Assembly (NCBI GenBank): GCA_038502055.1
Contig: JAXRKN010000025.1
Coordinates: forward strand, 186,001 to 250,000
Direction: 5' to 3'
Length of the DNA: 64,000 nucleotides
Origin: Tanytarsus gracilentus
Taxonomy: Eukaryota > Arthropoda > Insecta > Diptera > Chironomidae
In this document: positions 26,481-37,500 of the stretch, piece by piece
Layout: each line of letters begins with the position of its first letter
Position numbering within the stretch: the stretch's first letter is position 1
Program-made: the position numbers and the translations under genes
Notes under the pieces: generated by a model
The model's database searches: none
Seen by the model: only the letters and a program-made list of their open reading frames with translations
What the model was told of the DNA's origin: nothing

Positions 26481-27826
26481 CTAAGTTCTAAAGGGAGGGT
26501 CATCTAGTAATTCTTCTTCTTTATAGAGCTCTGATGTTAATCTCTTAATTGCATCCCTCAATTCATAATCTTTGTCCATATCGCTCTTAGTCAGTCCAAT
26601 ACTCAAATACTTACGAAAATCCAGTGACAGTCTTTTTAAAATTATAGATGGGTCGTCCAACTTTTCTTCGGGCATTTTCGGTGTACTTTAATGACTGAAG
26701 AAGTAAAGATCCTTCTTTTCGGCGCTTAACGTGATAGTAATATCGTATCCTTCCCACTGTCACCTTGCGATTGATAGTTTTGAAGTAACTGAGCAAAAGT
26801 GGCTTGCTCAGGACGTGGGAAAGAGATATTGAACAGTTCCTTTAAAATGTATACTTCTCTTCTCATTAGAGTATTGGAATTTGACTTAGTCATAGAAGAG
26901 CAATTGAGCCCGTAGATCATTGAAGGCGATAATGGTTGAGTATAGTTTCAACAATAACTCTAAAGGTGCTTTTAAATTTTTCAATGAGGGTAAAAGTGCT
27001 CGGAACATTTTTATAGCGGAACATTTTTATAGCGAGGTTATGCGAGGTTTAACTGAATTTTTGCGGTTCATGGTTGATATGACGGGAGTTCCCAATACTT
27101 TCAGTGTTTTCACGACGGGTATTTGATTGCCATGGATGGAAAGGAATTCTGGCTGGGCGTTACTTGTTGACTCCTTTATTAGAACTGAACTCTTATCATA
27201 ATTAATTTTCAATCCATAAAGATCTAAATGTTGGATCAAAACCTTGAGAATGAAAAGTCCCATCTGGACGTTGTCACACAATAGGTAGCAATCATCGGCA
27301 TATGCTAACAGAAGGGGCAATGAAAGCGTTTCATCGTCTTTTCCAATACATAAGTTAATTCCGTGTTGAAGCAATTCTATTTTAGTTCCTAACACCGCCT
27401 CGTGTAGAATGTAAATAAATAATTCCGGTGATATCTTGCAGCCCTGTTTAATGCCAATTGATTTGAGGATAGGATGGGTGAATTGACCTTGCCAATATAT
27501 TGAATTATACTCGGTTAAAACGGAAGATATTAGTAGATTGATTAGATGCTTAGGTACTTGATATTTGACGAGAATTGAGGGAAGGGTTGAAATCTTGACC
27601 ATATCAAATGCCTTTTTGAGATCGAGACTGATGACATAGGTAAGGAGTCCAAAATTCCAGCATGATTCAAGAATATTTCTCAAAACAAAACAAAGATCAT
27701 TACAAGATCGGTTCCTAATGAAACCTGATTGGTAGTAGGGCATAGGTGGTAGATAAAATTTTAATTTATCCATTAATAATGCGGAATCTTGTAGGCATTG
27801 GTGCATAAGGTGATTTTCCGATAATC
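26481..27826 (-). pseudogene. LINE copy A, reverse-transcriptase and C-terminal region
   Basis: Frames read leftward contain GFIRNRSCNDLCFVLRNI, YVISLDLKKAFDMV (palm Asp), IGIKQGCKISPELFIYIL, and the catalytic LLAYADDCYLLCDN with KINYDKSSVL (residues spread over 27806-27027). Downstream, three overlapping short frames (26920-26481) carry the C-terminal part (RREVYILKELFNI, then MPEEKLDDPSIILKRLSL). The pieces are separated by frameshifts. The catalytic Asp pair is intact. GIKQG in place of the common GVxQG and a VISLDLKKAF box are shared by copies B and C. Confidence 0.85.
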
Positions 27827-28560
27827 ATTGACGCTTTTGGGATTTTTAATTTTTGGTATAGGCACAATAAGTTTTCTGCCATTCTGGAGGAATTACATTA
27901 GTCAGATAGGCCTTTCGAATCATTTTATATAATTGATACCAAAAAGTCTCACTGGATTTAAGTAATTCCACACAAACGTTGTCGATTCCGGGAGTCTTAT
28001 TATTTTTCTATTGTGAAATAACAAAAAGCATTTCAGCATAGGTAGGTGGCAGGAGAATAGGATGGTAATCTTCTTCTTTAAGCATAGGAATAAGATCTTC
28101 TTGTAAATTCCTTTGATCGTCGTCCCAATGTTTTAGACTCACGACAGTGAAGCATTTGTATAATGTAGATCGCTTTTGAATTTTTAAATAATCGAACGCC
28201 ATTTGAACTTTTTGTCCGGCAAGTGTCACGTGGTCGTGAACATGTTGTAAAAATGTATCAAGAGATTGTCGGGATTTGTCATTTTTAGATCGTAGTAAAG
28301 CTTTATGAGCATCTCTTAATAATTTAATTGATCCGGGATAGAGAACAGGATCAATAGTAGGTGATCAATAGTAGGATCAATCAAAGATGAGTTGACATCT
28401 ACTACCCGTCGCTTCATAATTTTTTCTAGGGCGCTCCGATAATTCAAATAAGCACCAGCGTGGTCTTCAGACAGAGTTATTCCTTTTCTTTTAGTCAAAT
28501 TCTCAGCGCAAAAACAGGCAATTGAACTCAGTCTCTACCATGTCAATTCTTCTTCTGGAA
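27827..28560 (-). pseudogene. LINE copy A, linker between endonuclease and RT
   Basis: Short frames (28498-28316, 28229-28008) align by eye with copies B and C: LNYRSALEKIMKRRVVDVNSSL matches NYRSLLNQTMQRRVVDANPNL and NYRNLLGTVMRRRIVDINPNL. A TAG at about 28532 interrupts the frame after EEELTW, and other indels follow. Confidence 0.75.
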
Positions 28561-29450
28561 TTTCTTTCAAACAGCTCATAAAAGACTGATCGTATTTTTG
28601 TTTCATGATTTCACTGGATAAGACGCTCATATCCCATGATTTGGAGTAATAAAGGGAGTATGGCACGGTGGGTGATTTGGTAGCGGTTCCACAAAATGGA
28701 AGTGCAATCGTCCAGCTTATTAGTTTGTGATCTGAAGGAACCTTAGACCAGTTGGCACGTAAATTTAAAACTCTATATTTAGATTCTTTAGGCATTAGTA
28801 AATGATCGATTTGCGAGGAAATCGAATTATTGGTCCAGGTAACTTTTGTTGAGGAATGAGTTAGAGTTGTCAACACCTTCAAATTTAGTAATTCGCACAA
28901 AAGGAAAATCTCTTCTCCATTCTTATTGGTCTCTTCATGAAGTAAAATTGTTCCAAAAAGATTTGAATCTCGAATGCTATCATCTTCCTTGCCAAATTGG
29001 CAGTTAAAGTCTCCAGCTATGATCACATGTCCTTTTATCTTGCATTGTTGTACTTGAGCCGATAATAGTCCTATTATAGTAAATTAGATAATAGTACAAG
29101 CTTAGCAGGTATTCGTAATATTAAATTTTATGCTCACCTGTCTCGATGGTGCCTGAATTATCTCCTTCACTGCACTTATGTACGGTGATAAAAAATAACG
29201 AGGTCTCCATTAATGGATGTTGAAATTTTAAAATACCTTAGGCTCGTGTTTGAACTTGTGGACCGAGTAACCAATTATAGTGTGCTGTATTTAAGGAGTG
29301 AGAGCGTAGATGGGTCTCTTGCACTCCGGCAATATTAATTTTTTCGGTGACTTAATTCCTGGTCGATCATTTCTCTCTTAGTGGCATCGGTAGCACCTCT
29401 TAAATTCCAGTTTGACAACCTGATAATCAAATCTTTATGTCTTGAATCTG
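28535..29450 (-). pseudogene. LINE copy A, endonuclease domain
   Basis: It begins with the motif-I segment LSNWNLRGATDATKREMID, then INIAGVQETHLRSHSL (catalytic Glu), TVHKCSEGDNSGTIET, then across the intron at 29137-29071 to GLLSAQVQQCK, HVIIAGDFNCQFG, HSSTKVTWTNNSISSQIDHLL and VPSDHKLISW (terminal D-H). All EEP-endonuclease signature motifs are present. A frameshift lies near 29345 and a stop near 29250. Confidence 0.82.
29071..29137 (-). other. Putative 67-bp spliceosomal intron in LINE copy A
   Basis: On the minus strand the coding sequence reads ...ACC ATC GAG ACA G, then GTGAGC...TATAATAG, then GA CTA TTA TCG. Removing the segment joins IETG to LLSAQ in frame (phase 1). Copy C has GT-AG DNA at the identical codon (62426-62515), and the protein on both sides is conserved. 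Confidence 0.7.
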
Positions 29451-29479
29451 GCAAAGAACTGTCGATAGCGGATGTTACG

Positions 29480-29841
29480 GAGAGCACACTGTCGAAACTT
29501 CCTTGATGGAAGTAAAGATTAGCTTTAAGATATGGTGAAGCTAGGGAGGTGGGTCTTTAGTAGCGGATCGCTTCTTTTTCTGAATAAACATTAATTTCAA
29601 TGGTGAAACAGTCAGAAAGAGCTTGTAAATCCCCTCCAATAGTAAAGTTGTAGGAAGAAGATGTCTCAATAAATTCGTTAAAGCGGCAAACCATAATTGA
29701 AAGCATAGTTGAGGGAGGATATTGAAAAGTCAAAGTTTGATGGTGTAGTTGACTTATGAGCGAAAGGAATAAATTTTGGGAACATTTCGCTGGCACCCCG
29801 GCAAGTTCAAGAATTTTTGTTCCGCATTTTACTCGTTGTGG
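29480..29841 (-). pseudogene. OTU-like cysteine-protease domain at the N-terminus of LINE copy A
   Basis: After the first intron the frame reads PQRVKCGTKILELAGVPAKC. The CSQNLFLSLISQL segment matches the OTU catalytic-Cys motif (NCLFRSL-type). GGDLQALSDCFTIEINVYSE matches the conserved (W)GGxLELQALS...IEVY region. After an in-frame TAA at about 29557, ANLYFHQGSFDSVL matches the region that holds the catalytic His in OTU proteins, although His is Ser at that position here. OTU domains are deubiquitinase-type peptidases and have been reported in some retroelements. The domain leads without a gap into the endonuclease, so the ancestral protein was probably an OTU-EN-RT fusion. Confidence 0.65.
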
Positions 29842-29913
29842 CTAAAGGAAAAATTGAAAGGATAGACAAATATTACAAATATTACATTTAATTATAAATC
29901 ATTTATTATTTAC
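29842..29913 (-). other. Putative 72-bp first intron of LINE copy A
   Basis: A donor G|GTAAAT follows the short exon ATG...GAGCTG, and the acceptor is CCTTTCAATTTTTCCTTTAG with a good pyrimidine tract. Splicing joins MSGSAFNEL to PQRVKC in frame (phase 0). No second copy is available to test it. Confidence 0.5.
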
Positions 29914-29980
29914 CAGCTCATTAAAAGCACTTCCTGACATTTTATCTTTTGATAATAACAAGAACAACAATAAGGGAGGG

Positions 29981-30245
29981 AATCGATTGACATTGATTCC
30001 TCTCCTGGATGTTAGTTCTTCTCCTGGATGTTATTTACTCTCACTAACCCTTTTGGATTCTCAAGCCAAAAGGGAAGCCATTTTTAGGAAGAAATTTTGG
30101 GGAAGCCATTTTGGGAAGCCATTTTTAGGAAGCCATTTTGGGGAAGCCATTTTAGGGAAGCCAATGTTGGGAAGCCAGATTTGGGAAGCCATTTTTGGGA
30201 TGCTATGTTGGGAAGCCATTTCTGGGAAGCTATTTTGGGAGGAGG
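29981..30245. repeat. Short tandem GGGAAGCCATTTTT repeat, copy 2
   Basis: About ten units of 14-16 bp (30067-30240) follow two CTCCTGGATGTTA phrases, as at 1216-1341. Confidence 0.75.
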
Positions 30246-30855
30246 TGGATAACCAACACTTTTATACAATTGGTTTGACTTTTCTGTTCAGTGTTTGTTC
30301 GTTTAGTAATGTGGGTGAGCCAGCTTTTGACGGTTAGTTAAGGCTGAGGACGGATGTAGTGATGGAAACTTTTATACAATGCCGTCGAACCACCTTTGAT
30401 TTAATTATATATTTTTACCAACTGTAATCGGTAGATTCAGTTGAGGAGGTACTTAGTTGGAAACACTCAATGAGCGACTACAAGACTGTGTACAGCAAAA
30501 AAGGGCCTCTTTTTATTCCCTTAATTAAACTCTCACTAACGGACGAAATATTTACGACCAGCACATCCCATGCTAATCGACTAGATTAGATGGAGGAAGG
30601 TTGAAGATACCAAGACTTTTATAAAATTGGTTTTGACTTTTTGTTTTGTGTTGGTTTGTTTTGTATTGTGGGTGGGCCAGTGCCTAACAGCTTGTTAGGG
30701 CTGAGGAAGGTTGTAGTGACGGTAACTTTTATACAATGCCGTCGAAACCACCTTTGATTTATTTATTTATTTTTCCAACTGCAATCGTAAGATTCAGTTG
30801 AGGCTGTGCTTAGTTGGAAACACTCTTAGAGCGACTACAAGACTGTGTACAGCTG
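30243..30855. repeat. Direct repeat of about 265 bp, two diverged copies
   Basis: Copy 1 spans about 30243-30509 and copy 2 about 30593-30855. They share CTTTTATACAATGCCGTCGAA, TAGTTGGAAACACTC and GCGACTACAAGACTGTGTAC in the same order. The 83 bp between them is unrelated. No coding sequence is recognised; it may be the 3' region of an element present in tandem. Confidence 0.75.
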
Positions 30856-30932
30856 CTATTATTTCCGTTATGGGTAACAACGTCCAGATAGTTGGGTCTC
30901 ATTGCCGGACGTCCATAACGTTTTATTTATAA

Positions 30933-31055
30933 CTACGAAGAGGGGTTGTTCGATCGCTAGTATGTCTTTCTCAAGACGTAGGTTGCAGCTCCCGAGGTGG
31001 GCGATTCCCGCGGGGACGCCTGCTGTTGAGGGGGAAAAACGGGTATTTATACATA
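30933..31055 (-). repeat. Dispersed GC-rich module, minus copy
   Basis: This is the reverse complement of a module at 61106-61216: TATAAATACCC, a pyrimidine run, CTCAACAGCA, CGCGGGAATCGC, CTCGGGAGCTGCAAC, then a CGTCTTGA(G/A)AAAGAC hairpin and AGCGATCGAA. It interrupts or replaces the end of LINE copy B's RT. It may be a retroelement 5' region. Confidence 0.7.
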
Positions 31056-33529
31056 ATTTCTTTCCAAGTTCTTCAATCTCTTTCTTAGTTTTGATAACGG
31101 CCTCATTAAGAATATAAAGGAATAATCCAGGCGATACGCAACATCCTTGCTTTATTCCAACTCCTTTTTGAATCTTATGTGTGTACTCGCCATTCCAAAG
31201 TACACAAGTTTTCTCAGTCAATACCAAAGAAAAAATCCTGTTTACTAAAAACTTTGGTGCTCCGTGACTTAAAAGAATTTGTGGTAACATGGAAATTTTA
31301 AGAAGGCTTTCTTCAGGTCTAGGCTGATAATGTATGTTGTTTGCCCTTTATTCCATCTGTAATATATTATATTGCGGAGGACGAAATTTAAGTCATCACA
31401 ACTTCTATTCCTTACGAATCCAGTTTGATAGAAATCAAGCTCCGGTAAATATACTTTAAGCATATCCATCAGCAAGCAGGAATAAACCTTATAAGCATAG
31501 CTGCATAAGGATAATTTCCTATAGTCGTCGATTGTCTTGGGTCCTTTAATTTTTGGAATGGGGATCGAGTAGGTTTCTTGCCATGCAGACGGAACTTCAT
31601 TCACAATATAAGCGTGTTTAATTAACTTATAGAGGTGGAAGCATAAAGAAGGGCTCGACTTCAACATCTCTATACAAATATTGTCTAATCCTGGGGTTTT
31701 GCCATTCTTCATGGATTGAATGACGCTCATCATATCTTTAAATTTCGGCGGGGGGAGCATTAAATGGTAATCATCCTCACTTAATAAAATTAAGGGTAAT
31801 CCAATCTGCTTATTCAAATCCGAACTCCAGTCTCTGATTGTAATGTTGGGTGTGCAGAGTTGTGAGGAATTTCTTTTAGTAGTCTTCAGATAATTGAAAG
31901 CAAGCTGAGTTCTCTGCCCAGAAATTGGAACATCCTGCTGAAGACTATCAAGGAAGACTTCCAGGGCCTTGTTGGAGGAATTTTTTCTCGCTCGAAATAG
32001 AGCTCTATGTGCTTCTCGTAGTAATTTTATATTTCCTAATGGAATATTGGGTGGTAAATCAATAGAGGTTGGGGATACACCGGTTTTTGAAATTTCGGTA
32101 TTCCGGTATTGAAAATCTAAAATACCGGTTTCCCGGGATACCGAACGGTATTCAAATAAAAGTCAAATAATTTAATTTTAACACTTCGTGTTCGTCATTT
32201 TTGTTTATTTTACGAATTTTACTAAAAAAGTAAATACTAATCATGATGCTTAAAAAAATGTTTCAAAAAAACAAGAGCATTAACATTTTTATCGCTTAAA
32301 GAACTTCGTTTTTTTGAGACAAAATTGCCTGAGTTGGAAAAGGTTTGCTCTGGTGCCACTGATGTCGCTTGAATTGTTAATATGACAGAAAATAGCTTCT
32401 GTAGGGTTTTGACTTTAAACTTAGCATAATTTAGCATTTCTTTCTTATAGTCAATAATTTTTTCATGAACTTTAAATCCATTGTAATTGGCTTGCGCATT
32501 GACACTCTCTTGTAATCTCATATACATGCTTACTTCTCTCGACTGACTGACATGATGTTATATCATTTTATGACATAAATTTAATTGAAATATTAATTTG
32601 ATTTGATGATAAACAAAAATGAATAAGTGTGCATCAGTCCATCAGATGTTCAATTTTTGAGAGATGCCTTGAGATTTCTCTCTCAGCATGCTCTTGAAGA
32701 TTGCTCAATTATTTTTTTTTAAAATAACGATAAAAAAATTTTAGATTTGATAATTTGTTAATACCGGGATACCGAAATTTTTTTTTACGAGATTCCGGTG
32801 TTGAAAACTGAACGGTATTTACCGGTGAATACCGAAACCGGTACACCGGCCCCAACCTCTATAAATCATTTCCTGTCTCTACTAGATTAGGATTTGCATC
32901 AACAACTCGTCTCTGCATGGTCTGATTTAACAGTGATCTATAATTATGAAAGGCAATTTGCTGCTCCTGGGTGAAATTCTTAGGGCGGATTTTTTCTGAA
33001 CAAAAACAAGCTTTTGAGCTCACCTCATTCCAAGTTATGTTGCTATTTCCCTTTTTCTGAAAACATTGCACTACAAGACCTTCATACGCATCTTTTACTG
33101 AATCTTCCAATAAAGCCGATAAATTCCAGGTCTTATAATAATAGGAGGTGCAGGCAGGGAATTTATTATTATGAGGTTGAGCTTTAATAGTTAATGGAAT
33201 TTTCATTGTCCATGATAATAATTTGTGATCAGTTGTCACTTTTGACCACGTGGCTTGGAGATTGTTTAGAATAATATTGCTATTTTCTGGCGATAAAACG
33301 TGATCTATTTGGGACACACTCCTACCATTTGTCCAAGTAATTTTTGTTGATCGATGAAAAAATGTGGTGAGCACTTTTAATCTTAGGATTTCACACATAA
33401 TTAAAGTTTGATCTCCATTTGCGTTTGATTTCTCGTGTAATAAAATATTACCAAGTAAATTAGAATTTATAACTGAGTCATCTTTGTATCCGAAGTGGCA
33501 GTTTAAATCTCCTGCCAAAACAACGTCCC
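31056..33529 (-). mobile_element. LINE copy B, interrupted by a hAT-like element
   Basis: This is a minus-strand relative of copy A. The endonuclease (33529 to about 32900) has VVLAGDLNCHFGYKDDS, HRSTKITWTNGRSVSQIDHVL and TTDHKLLSW. A linker (AFHNYRSLLNQTMQRRVVD) is cut by the hAT-like insertion 32063-32861. RT sequence follows (about 32040-31056): MKNGKTPGLDNICIEML, TYSIPIPKIKGPKTIDDYRKLS, GFVRNRSCDDLNFVL, YIISLDLKKAF, then a frameshift near 31290 and VGIKQGCCVSPGLFLYIL. The element is cut off before the catalytic YADD. Its 5' part is lost at the hAT-like fragment starting at 33530, so the OTU domain and introns cannot be checked here. Confidence 0.82.
32063..32861 (-). mobile_element. hAT-like deletion derivative, copy 1
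   Basis: The termini TAGAGGTTGGGG and its complement end at 32861. The flanks TAAATCAA (32055-32062) and TAAATCAT (32862-32869) form a near-perfect 8-bp duplication. Repeated ACCGGTA/CGGTATTC motifs lie just inside both ends. A minus-strand frame (32527-32237) encodes the C-terminal hAT dimerisation region (ILTIQATSVAPEQTFSNSGN, then KKRSSLSDKNVNALVFL). The rest of the transposase is deleted. Confidence 0.88.
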
Positions 33530-33803
33530 TAGAGGTTGGGGCCGGTGTACCGGTTTCGGTATTCACCGGTAAATACCGTTCAGTTTTCAACACCGGAATC
33601 CCGTAAAAAAAATTTCGGTATCCCGGTATTAACAAATTATCAAATCTAAAATTTTTTTATCGTTTTTTTAAAAAAAAATAATTGAGCAATCTTCAAGAGC
33701 ATGCTGAGAGAGAAATCTCAAGGCATCTCTCAAAAAATGAACATCTGATGGACTGATGCACACTTATTCATTTTTGTTTATCATCAAATCAAATTAATAT
33801 TTA
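33530..33803. mobile_element. hAT-like element, truncated copy 2
   Basis: This starts with TAGAGGTTGGGG and carries the same CGGTATT/ACCGG subterminal motifs as copy 1, in the opposite orientation. It ends abruptly at about 33803, where the ACGTGAGTGT tandem repeats begin. Only one terminus is present. Confidence 0.8.
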
Positions 33804-34517
33804 CGTGGGGTACGTGAGTGTACGTGAGTGTACGTCAGTGTACGTCAGTTGACTTAAACTTTACTAGTTCTCATCCCTGGAATATTTTCTACAGTTATTA
33901 CTAGCACCAGTCTTGCCGGATGATGAGATTTTCAGAATGCAAGAGAGAAGTGGGGAAAAAAGACAAAAAAATAAGAATTTGTCTTTTTACAACCATTAAT
34001 TTATATTAAGTCTATAAAAATATATATTAAACTTTTTTTAAAAAGCAATAACATTTCATAATATTTGAAAACCATTTTTTTCACGCTTTTTACTAATAAA
34101 AAAATGATTCTGCAACGGTCGAAAAAAATTAAAATGTACACATCTATCAGAAAAACCCGCTATTCAAATATTTTACATTAACCGTTGAACGTTGCGTTGC
34201 TACTACAAAAAAAATAGTAATTAAATTTAAATTACTACTTGTACATCAATTTTACAAGAGTGAATAATTCATAATAAGCAACTTATTTTGGAAAATATGC
34301 TTAATTTTACAAAAAAATTAATTAAATAAATTTAAAATTTTATTAGACTATCCAGCCAAACGTTGGATAATTGCATCCAATTGGAATAAAAACTAGGGGT
34401 GAGAACTAGCATTTCTAAAGAACGTAAATGCGCGTCAGTGAACGTCAGTGTACGTAGGTGTACGTGGGTGTACGTGAGTGTACGTCAGTGTACGTCAGTT
34501 CACTTAAACTAGTTCTC
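33803..34517. repeat. 10-bp TACGTSAGTG repeats flanking a 540-bp segment
   Basis: Two short arrays of a TGTACGTGAG/TGTACGTCAG unit (33806-33850 and 34426-34495) each lead into CACTTAAACTAGTTCTCATCC-type sequence. The segment between them begins CTAGTTCTCATCCCTGG (33866) and ends with the near-complement CTAGGGGTGAGAACTAG (34394), so it may be an inserted element. No coding sequence. Confidence 0.65.
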
Positions 34518-37500
34518 ATCCATGGTTTTTTACTCCCTCAAGCTCAAATCAAAGAAATTTCTTGAAAATTTTTACAGCGCTTTTTTAAATTTTAAAAAGC
34601 TAACTTAAATTGTTTACTCCCTCAAGCTAAAATCAAAGAAATTTCTTTAAAATTTTTTCAGCGCTTTTTTAAATTATGGCTACGCCATATAATATTGTTT
34701 TCGATCTGGAGAGAAAACTCTCTTTGTCACCTGCTGCCCTCAAAAAGCCATATTTCGATTTAGAACTCTTGCCACATGCAAGTCCATCGAACTTTAAATT
34801 CATGTTTGTGACTTTAAATTTTAAAACCGACGGCTATAAATAAATTTAAAGGAGCAAAAATATATTTAAAGCCGATTATAGCCGATTATCGTCGGTTTTA
34901 AAATTTAAAGTCACAAACATGAATTTATAGCCGATTATAGCCGATTATCGTCGGTTTTTAAATTTAAATGCGCAAAAATATATTTAAAGCCGATTATAGC
35001 GAATTATCGTCGCTTTTTAAATTTAAAGTAGCAGTAATAAAAACAAAATAGTTTTTAAAATTTCAAGTCGTTTGAAGAAAAAACACTAAATTTCGGGGTT
35101 ATTTCGCAAAAGTTTGTTAATTTTGGAAATACTCCCACGATTAATTTTAAAGCTGGAGATTTATTTAAAAAATAGTTGGAATTTTGCGAAATAACCCCAC
35201 CTACACTTCTAAATGGGGTTATTTCCAGAAAATCGCGAAATAACTCCACGATTTTAAAATCGTGGAATTATTGCCTGAAATTCACGAAATAACCCTATGC
35301 TCTCAGGTGGGGTTATTTCCAAAAAAATACGTGGAATTAATGTATGTGGGGTTATTGCCTCCCACCCTTCCCAATTTCATCCTGGAATCGTTAATTTTTT
35401 GTTCCTTTATGGGTCAATGAAATCAACCCAAAGTTTAATAAGAAAATGGTTTCTCAAAAAAAAAGTGTAAATTTGCATCCTACATAAATTTATTTTGTTT
35501 TTTTTTTCATCGAAAATATAATTCGAATTATTTTCATGGATGATTTCAAATAAATTTGTAATTTTTTGATTTATAATAAAGCATAAATAAAGTTTTTTAA
35601 AAACTCCCCACTTCTCAAATGACTAATTAAATAGTAAATACATTCCGCACGGAAAAGTATTAAATAAAATAATTTAAAAGCCTGATAGGGTCCCTGTACA
35701 TAATTTCTTAGTGATCATAATTTCTTAGTAAAATTTCATATTGCGATAACTTTTTGTCTTCAAATCCAAATGCCTAACTTCAAGTGTTTAATCTGCGTGT
35801 TTTATCATTCTACACCATTGTCATAAAGGTTCGACAGAATTTTAAGGACGTTAAATGCCATAAAAGCTTTAAATAAGATTTTCCATACATCGATAGCCTT
35901 CGCATATTTCATTGATTTTCTTTAAGAAAATCACTTAATTATTTATGAATTAAATTTTTTTTGTGTCAATTAAATATCAAAGATTTAAATTATTAGTTTG
36001 ATGTTCATCCAAAATGGTGCCGTATCCTTAAAAATGATCTTTTAAAGGTGCTCATAATTTCTTAGTTGATTTGCTCATAATTTCTTAGTAAATTTTGGTG
36101 AAGCAGTCTTTGGAATTTGATGAAAAAAATTACTTGAATTGTCTAAAAAAACTATTTTTGGGGTGTGAACATGCTGAAAATAATTTGAAAACAAGTATTT
36201 TAAGGTATTGCTGACAAATATGAAGGAAATTGGGTGTCATATGCAACAAGCACTGTCTTGGAAGTGGAACTGTCATTTTTGATACAGGAACGTGCAGTAA
36301 GTGCTTATAGACCAGGTTCAATGAACGTGGGTGCACGTCAGTTCACTTAAACTATTTCTCATCCATGGTTTTTTACTCCCTCAAGCTCAAATCAAAGAAA
36401 TTTCTTGAAAATTTTTACAGCGCTTTTTTAAATTTTAAAAAGCTAACTTAAATTGTTTACTCCCTCAAGCTAAAATCAAAGAAATTTCTTTAAAATTTTT
36501 TCAGCGCTTTTTTAAATTATGGCTACGCCATATAATATTGTTTTCGATCTGGAGAGAAAACTCTCTTTGTCACCTGCTGCCCTCAAAAAGCCATATTTCG
36601 ATTTAGAACTCTTGCCACATGCAAGTCCATCGAACTTTAAATTCATGTTTGTGACTTTAAATTTTAAAACCGACGGCTATAAATAAATTTAAAGGAGCAA
36701 AAATATATTTAAAGCCGATTATAGCCGATTATCGTCGGTTTTAAAATTTAAAGTCACAAACATGAATTTATAGCCGATTATAGCCGATTATCGTCGGTTT
36801 TTAAATTTAAATGCGCAAAAATATATTTAAAGCCGATTATAGCGAATTATCGTCGCTTTTTAAATTTAAAGTAGCAGTAATAAAAACAAAATAGTTTTTA
36901 AAATTTCAAGTCGTTTGAAGAAAAAACACTAAATTTCGGGGTTATTTCGCAAAAGTTTGTTAATTTTGGAAATACTCCCACGATTAATTTTAAAGCTGGA
37001 GATTTATTTAAAAAATAGTTGGAATTTTGCGAAATAACCCCACCTACACTTCTAAATGGGGTTATTTCCAGAAAATCGCGAAATAACTCCACGATTTTAA
37101 AATCGTGGAATTATTGCCTGAAATTCACGAAATAACCCCACCTATGCTCTCAGGTGGGGTTATTTCCAAAAAAATACGTGGAATTAATGTATGTGGGGTT
37201 ATTGCCTCCCACCCTTCCCAATTTCATCCTGGAATCGTTAATTTTTTGTTCCTTTATGGGTCAATGAAATCAACCCAAAGTTTAATAAGAAAATGGTTTC
37301 TCAAAAAAAAAAGTGTAAATTTGCATCCTACATAAATTTATTTTTTTTTTTTTTTCATCGAAAATATAATTCGAATTATTTTCATGGATGATTTCAAATA
37401 AATTTGTAATTTTTTGATTTATAATAAAGCATAAATAAAGTTTTTTAAAAACTCCCCACTTCTCAAATGACTAATTAAATAGTAAATACATTCCGCACGG

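Larger units (their letters stand above)
26478..29940 (-). mobile_element. OTU-endonuclease-RT LINE, copy A (decayed)
   Basis: This is a minus-strand non-LTR element. The order is a 9-codon exon (MSGSAFNEL, 29940-29914), a GT-AG intron (29913-29842), an OTU-protease-like domain (29841 to about 29480), an AP-type endonuclease (about 29450-28560), a second GT-AG intron inside it (29137-29071), a linker, a reverse transcriptase (about 28000-27027), and a C-terminal domain ending at 26481. Several stops and frameshifts (about 29538, 29345, 28532, 27020, 26800) make it non-functional. Copies B and C are relatives with clearly different sequence, so the family is diverse. Confidence 0.8.
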
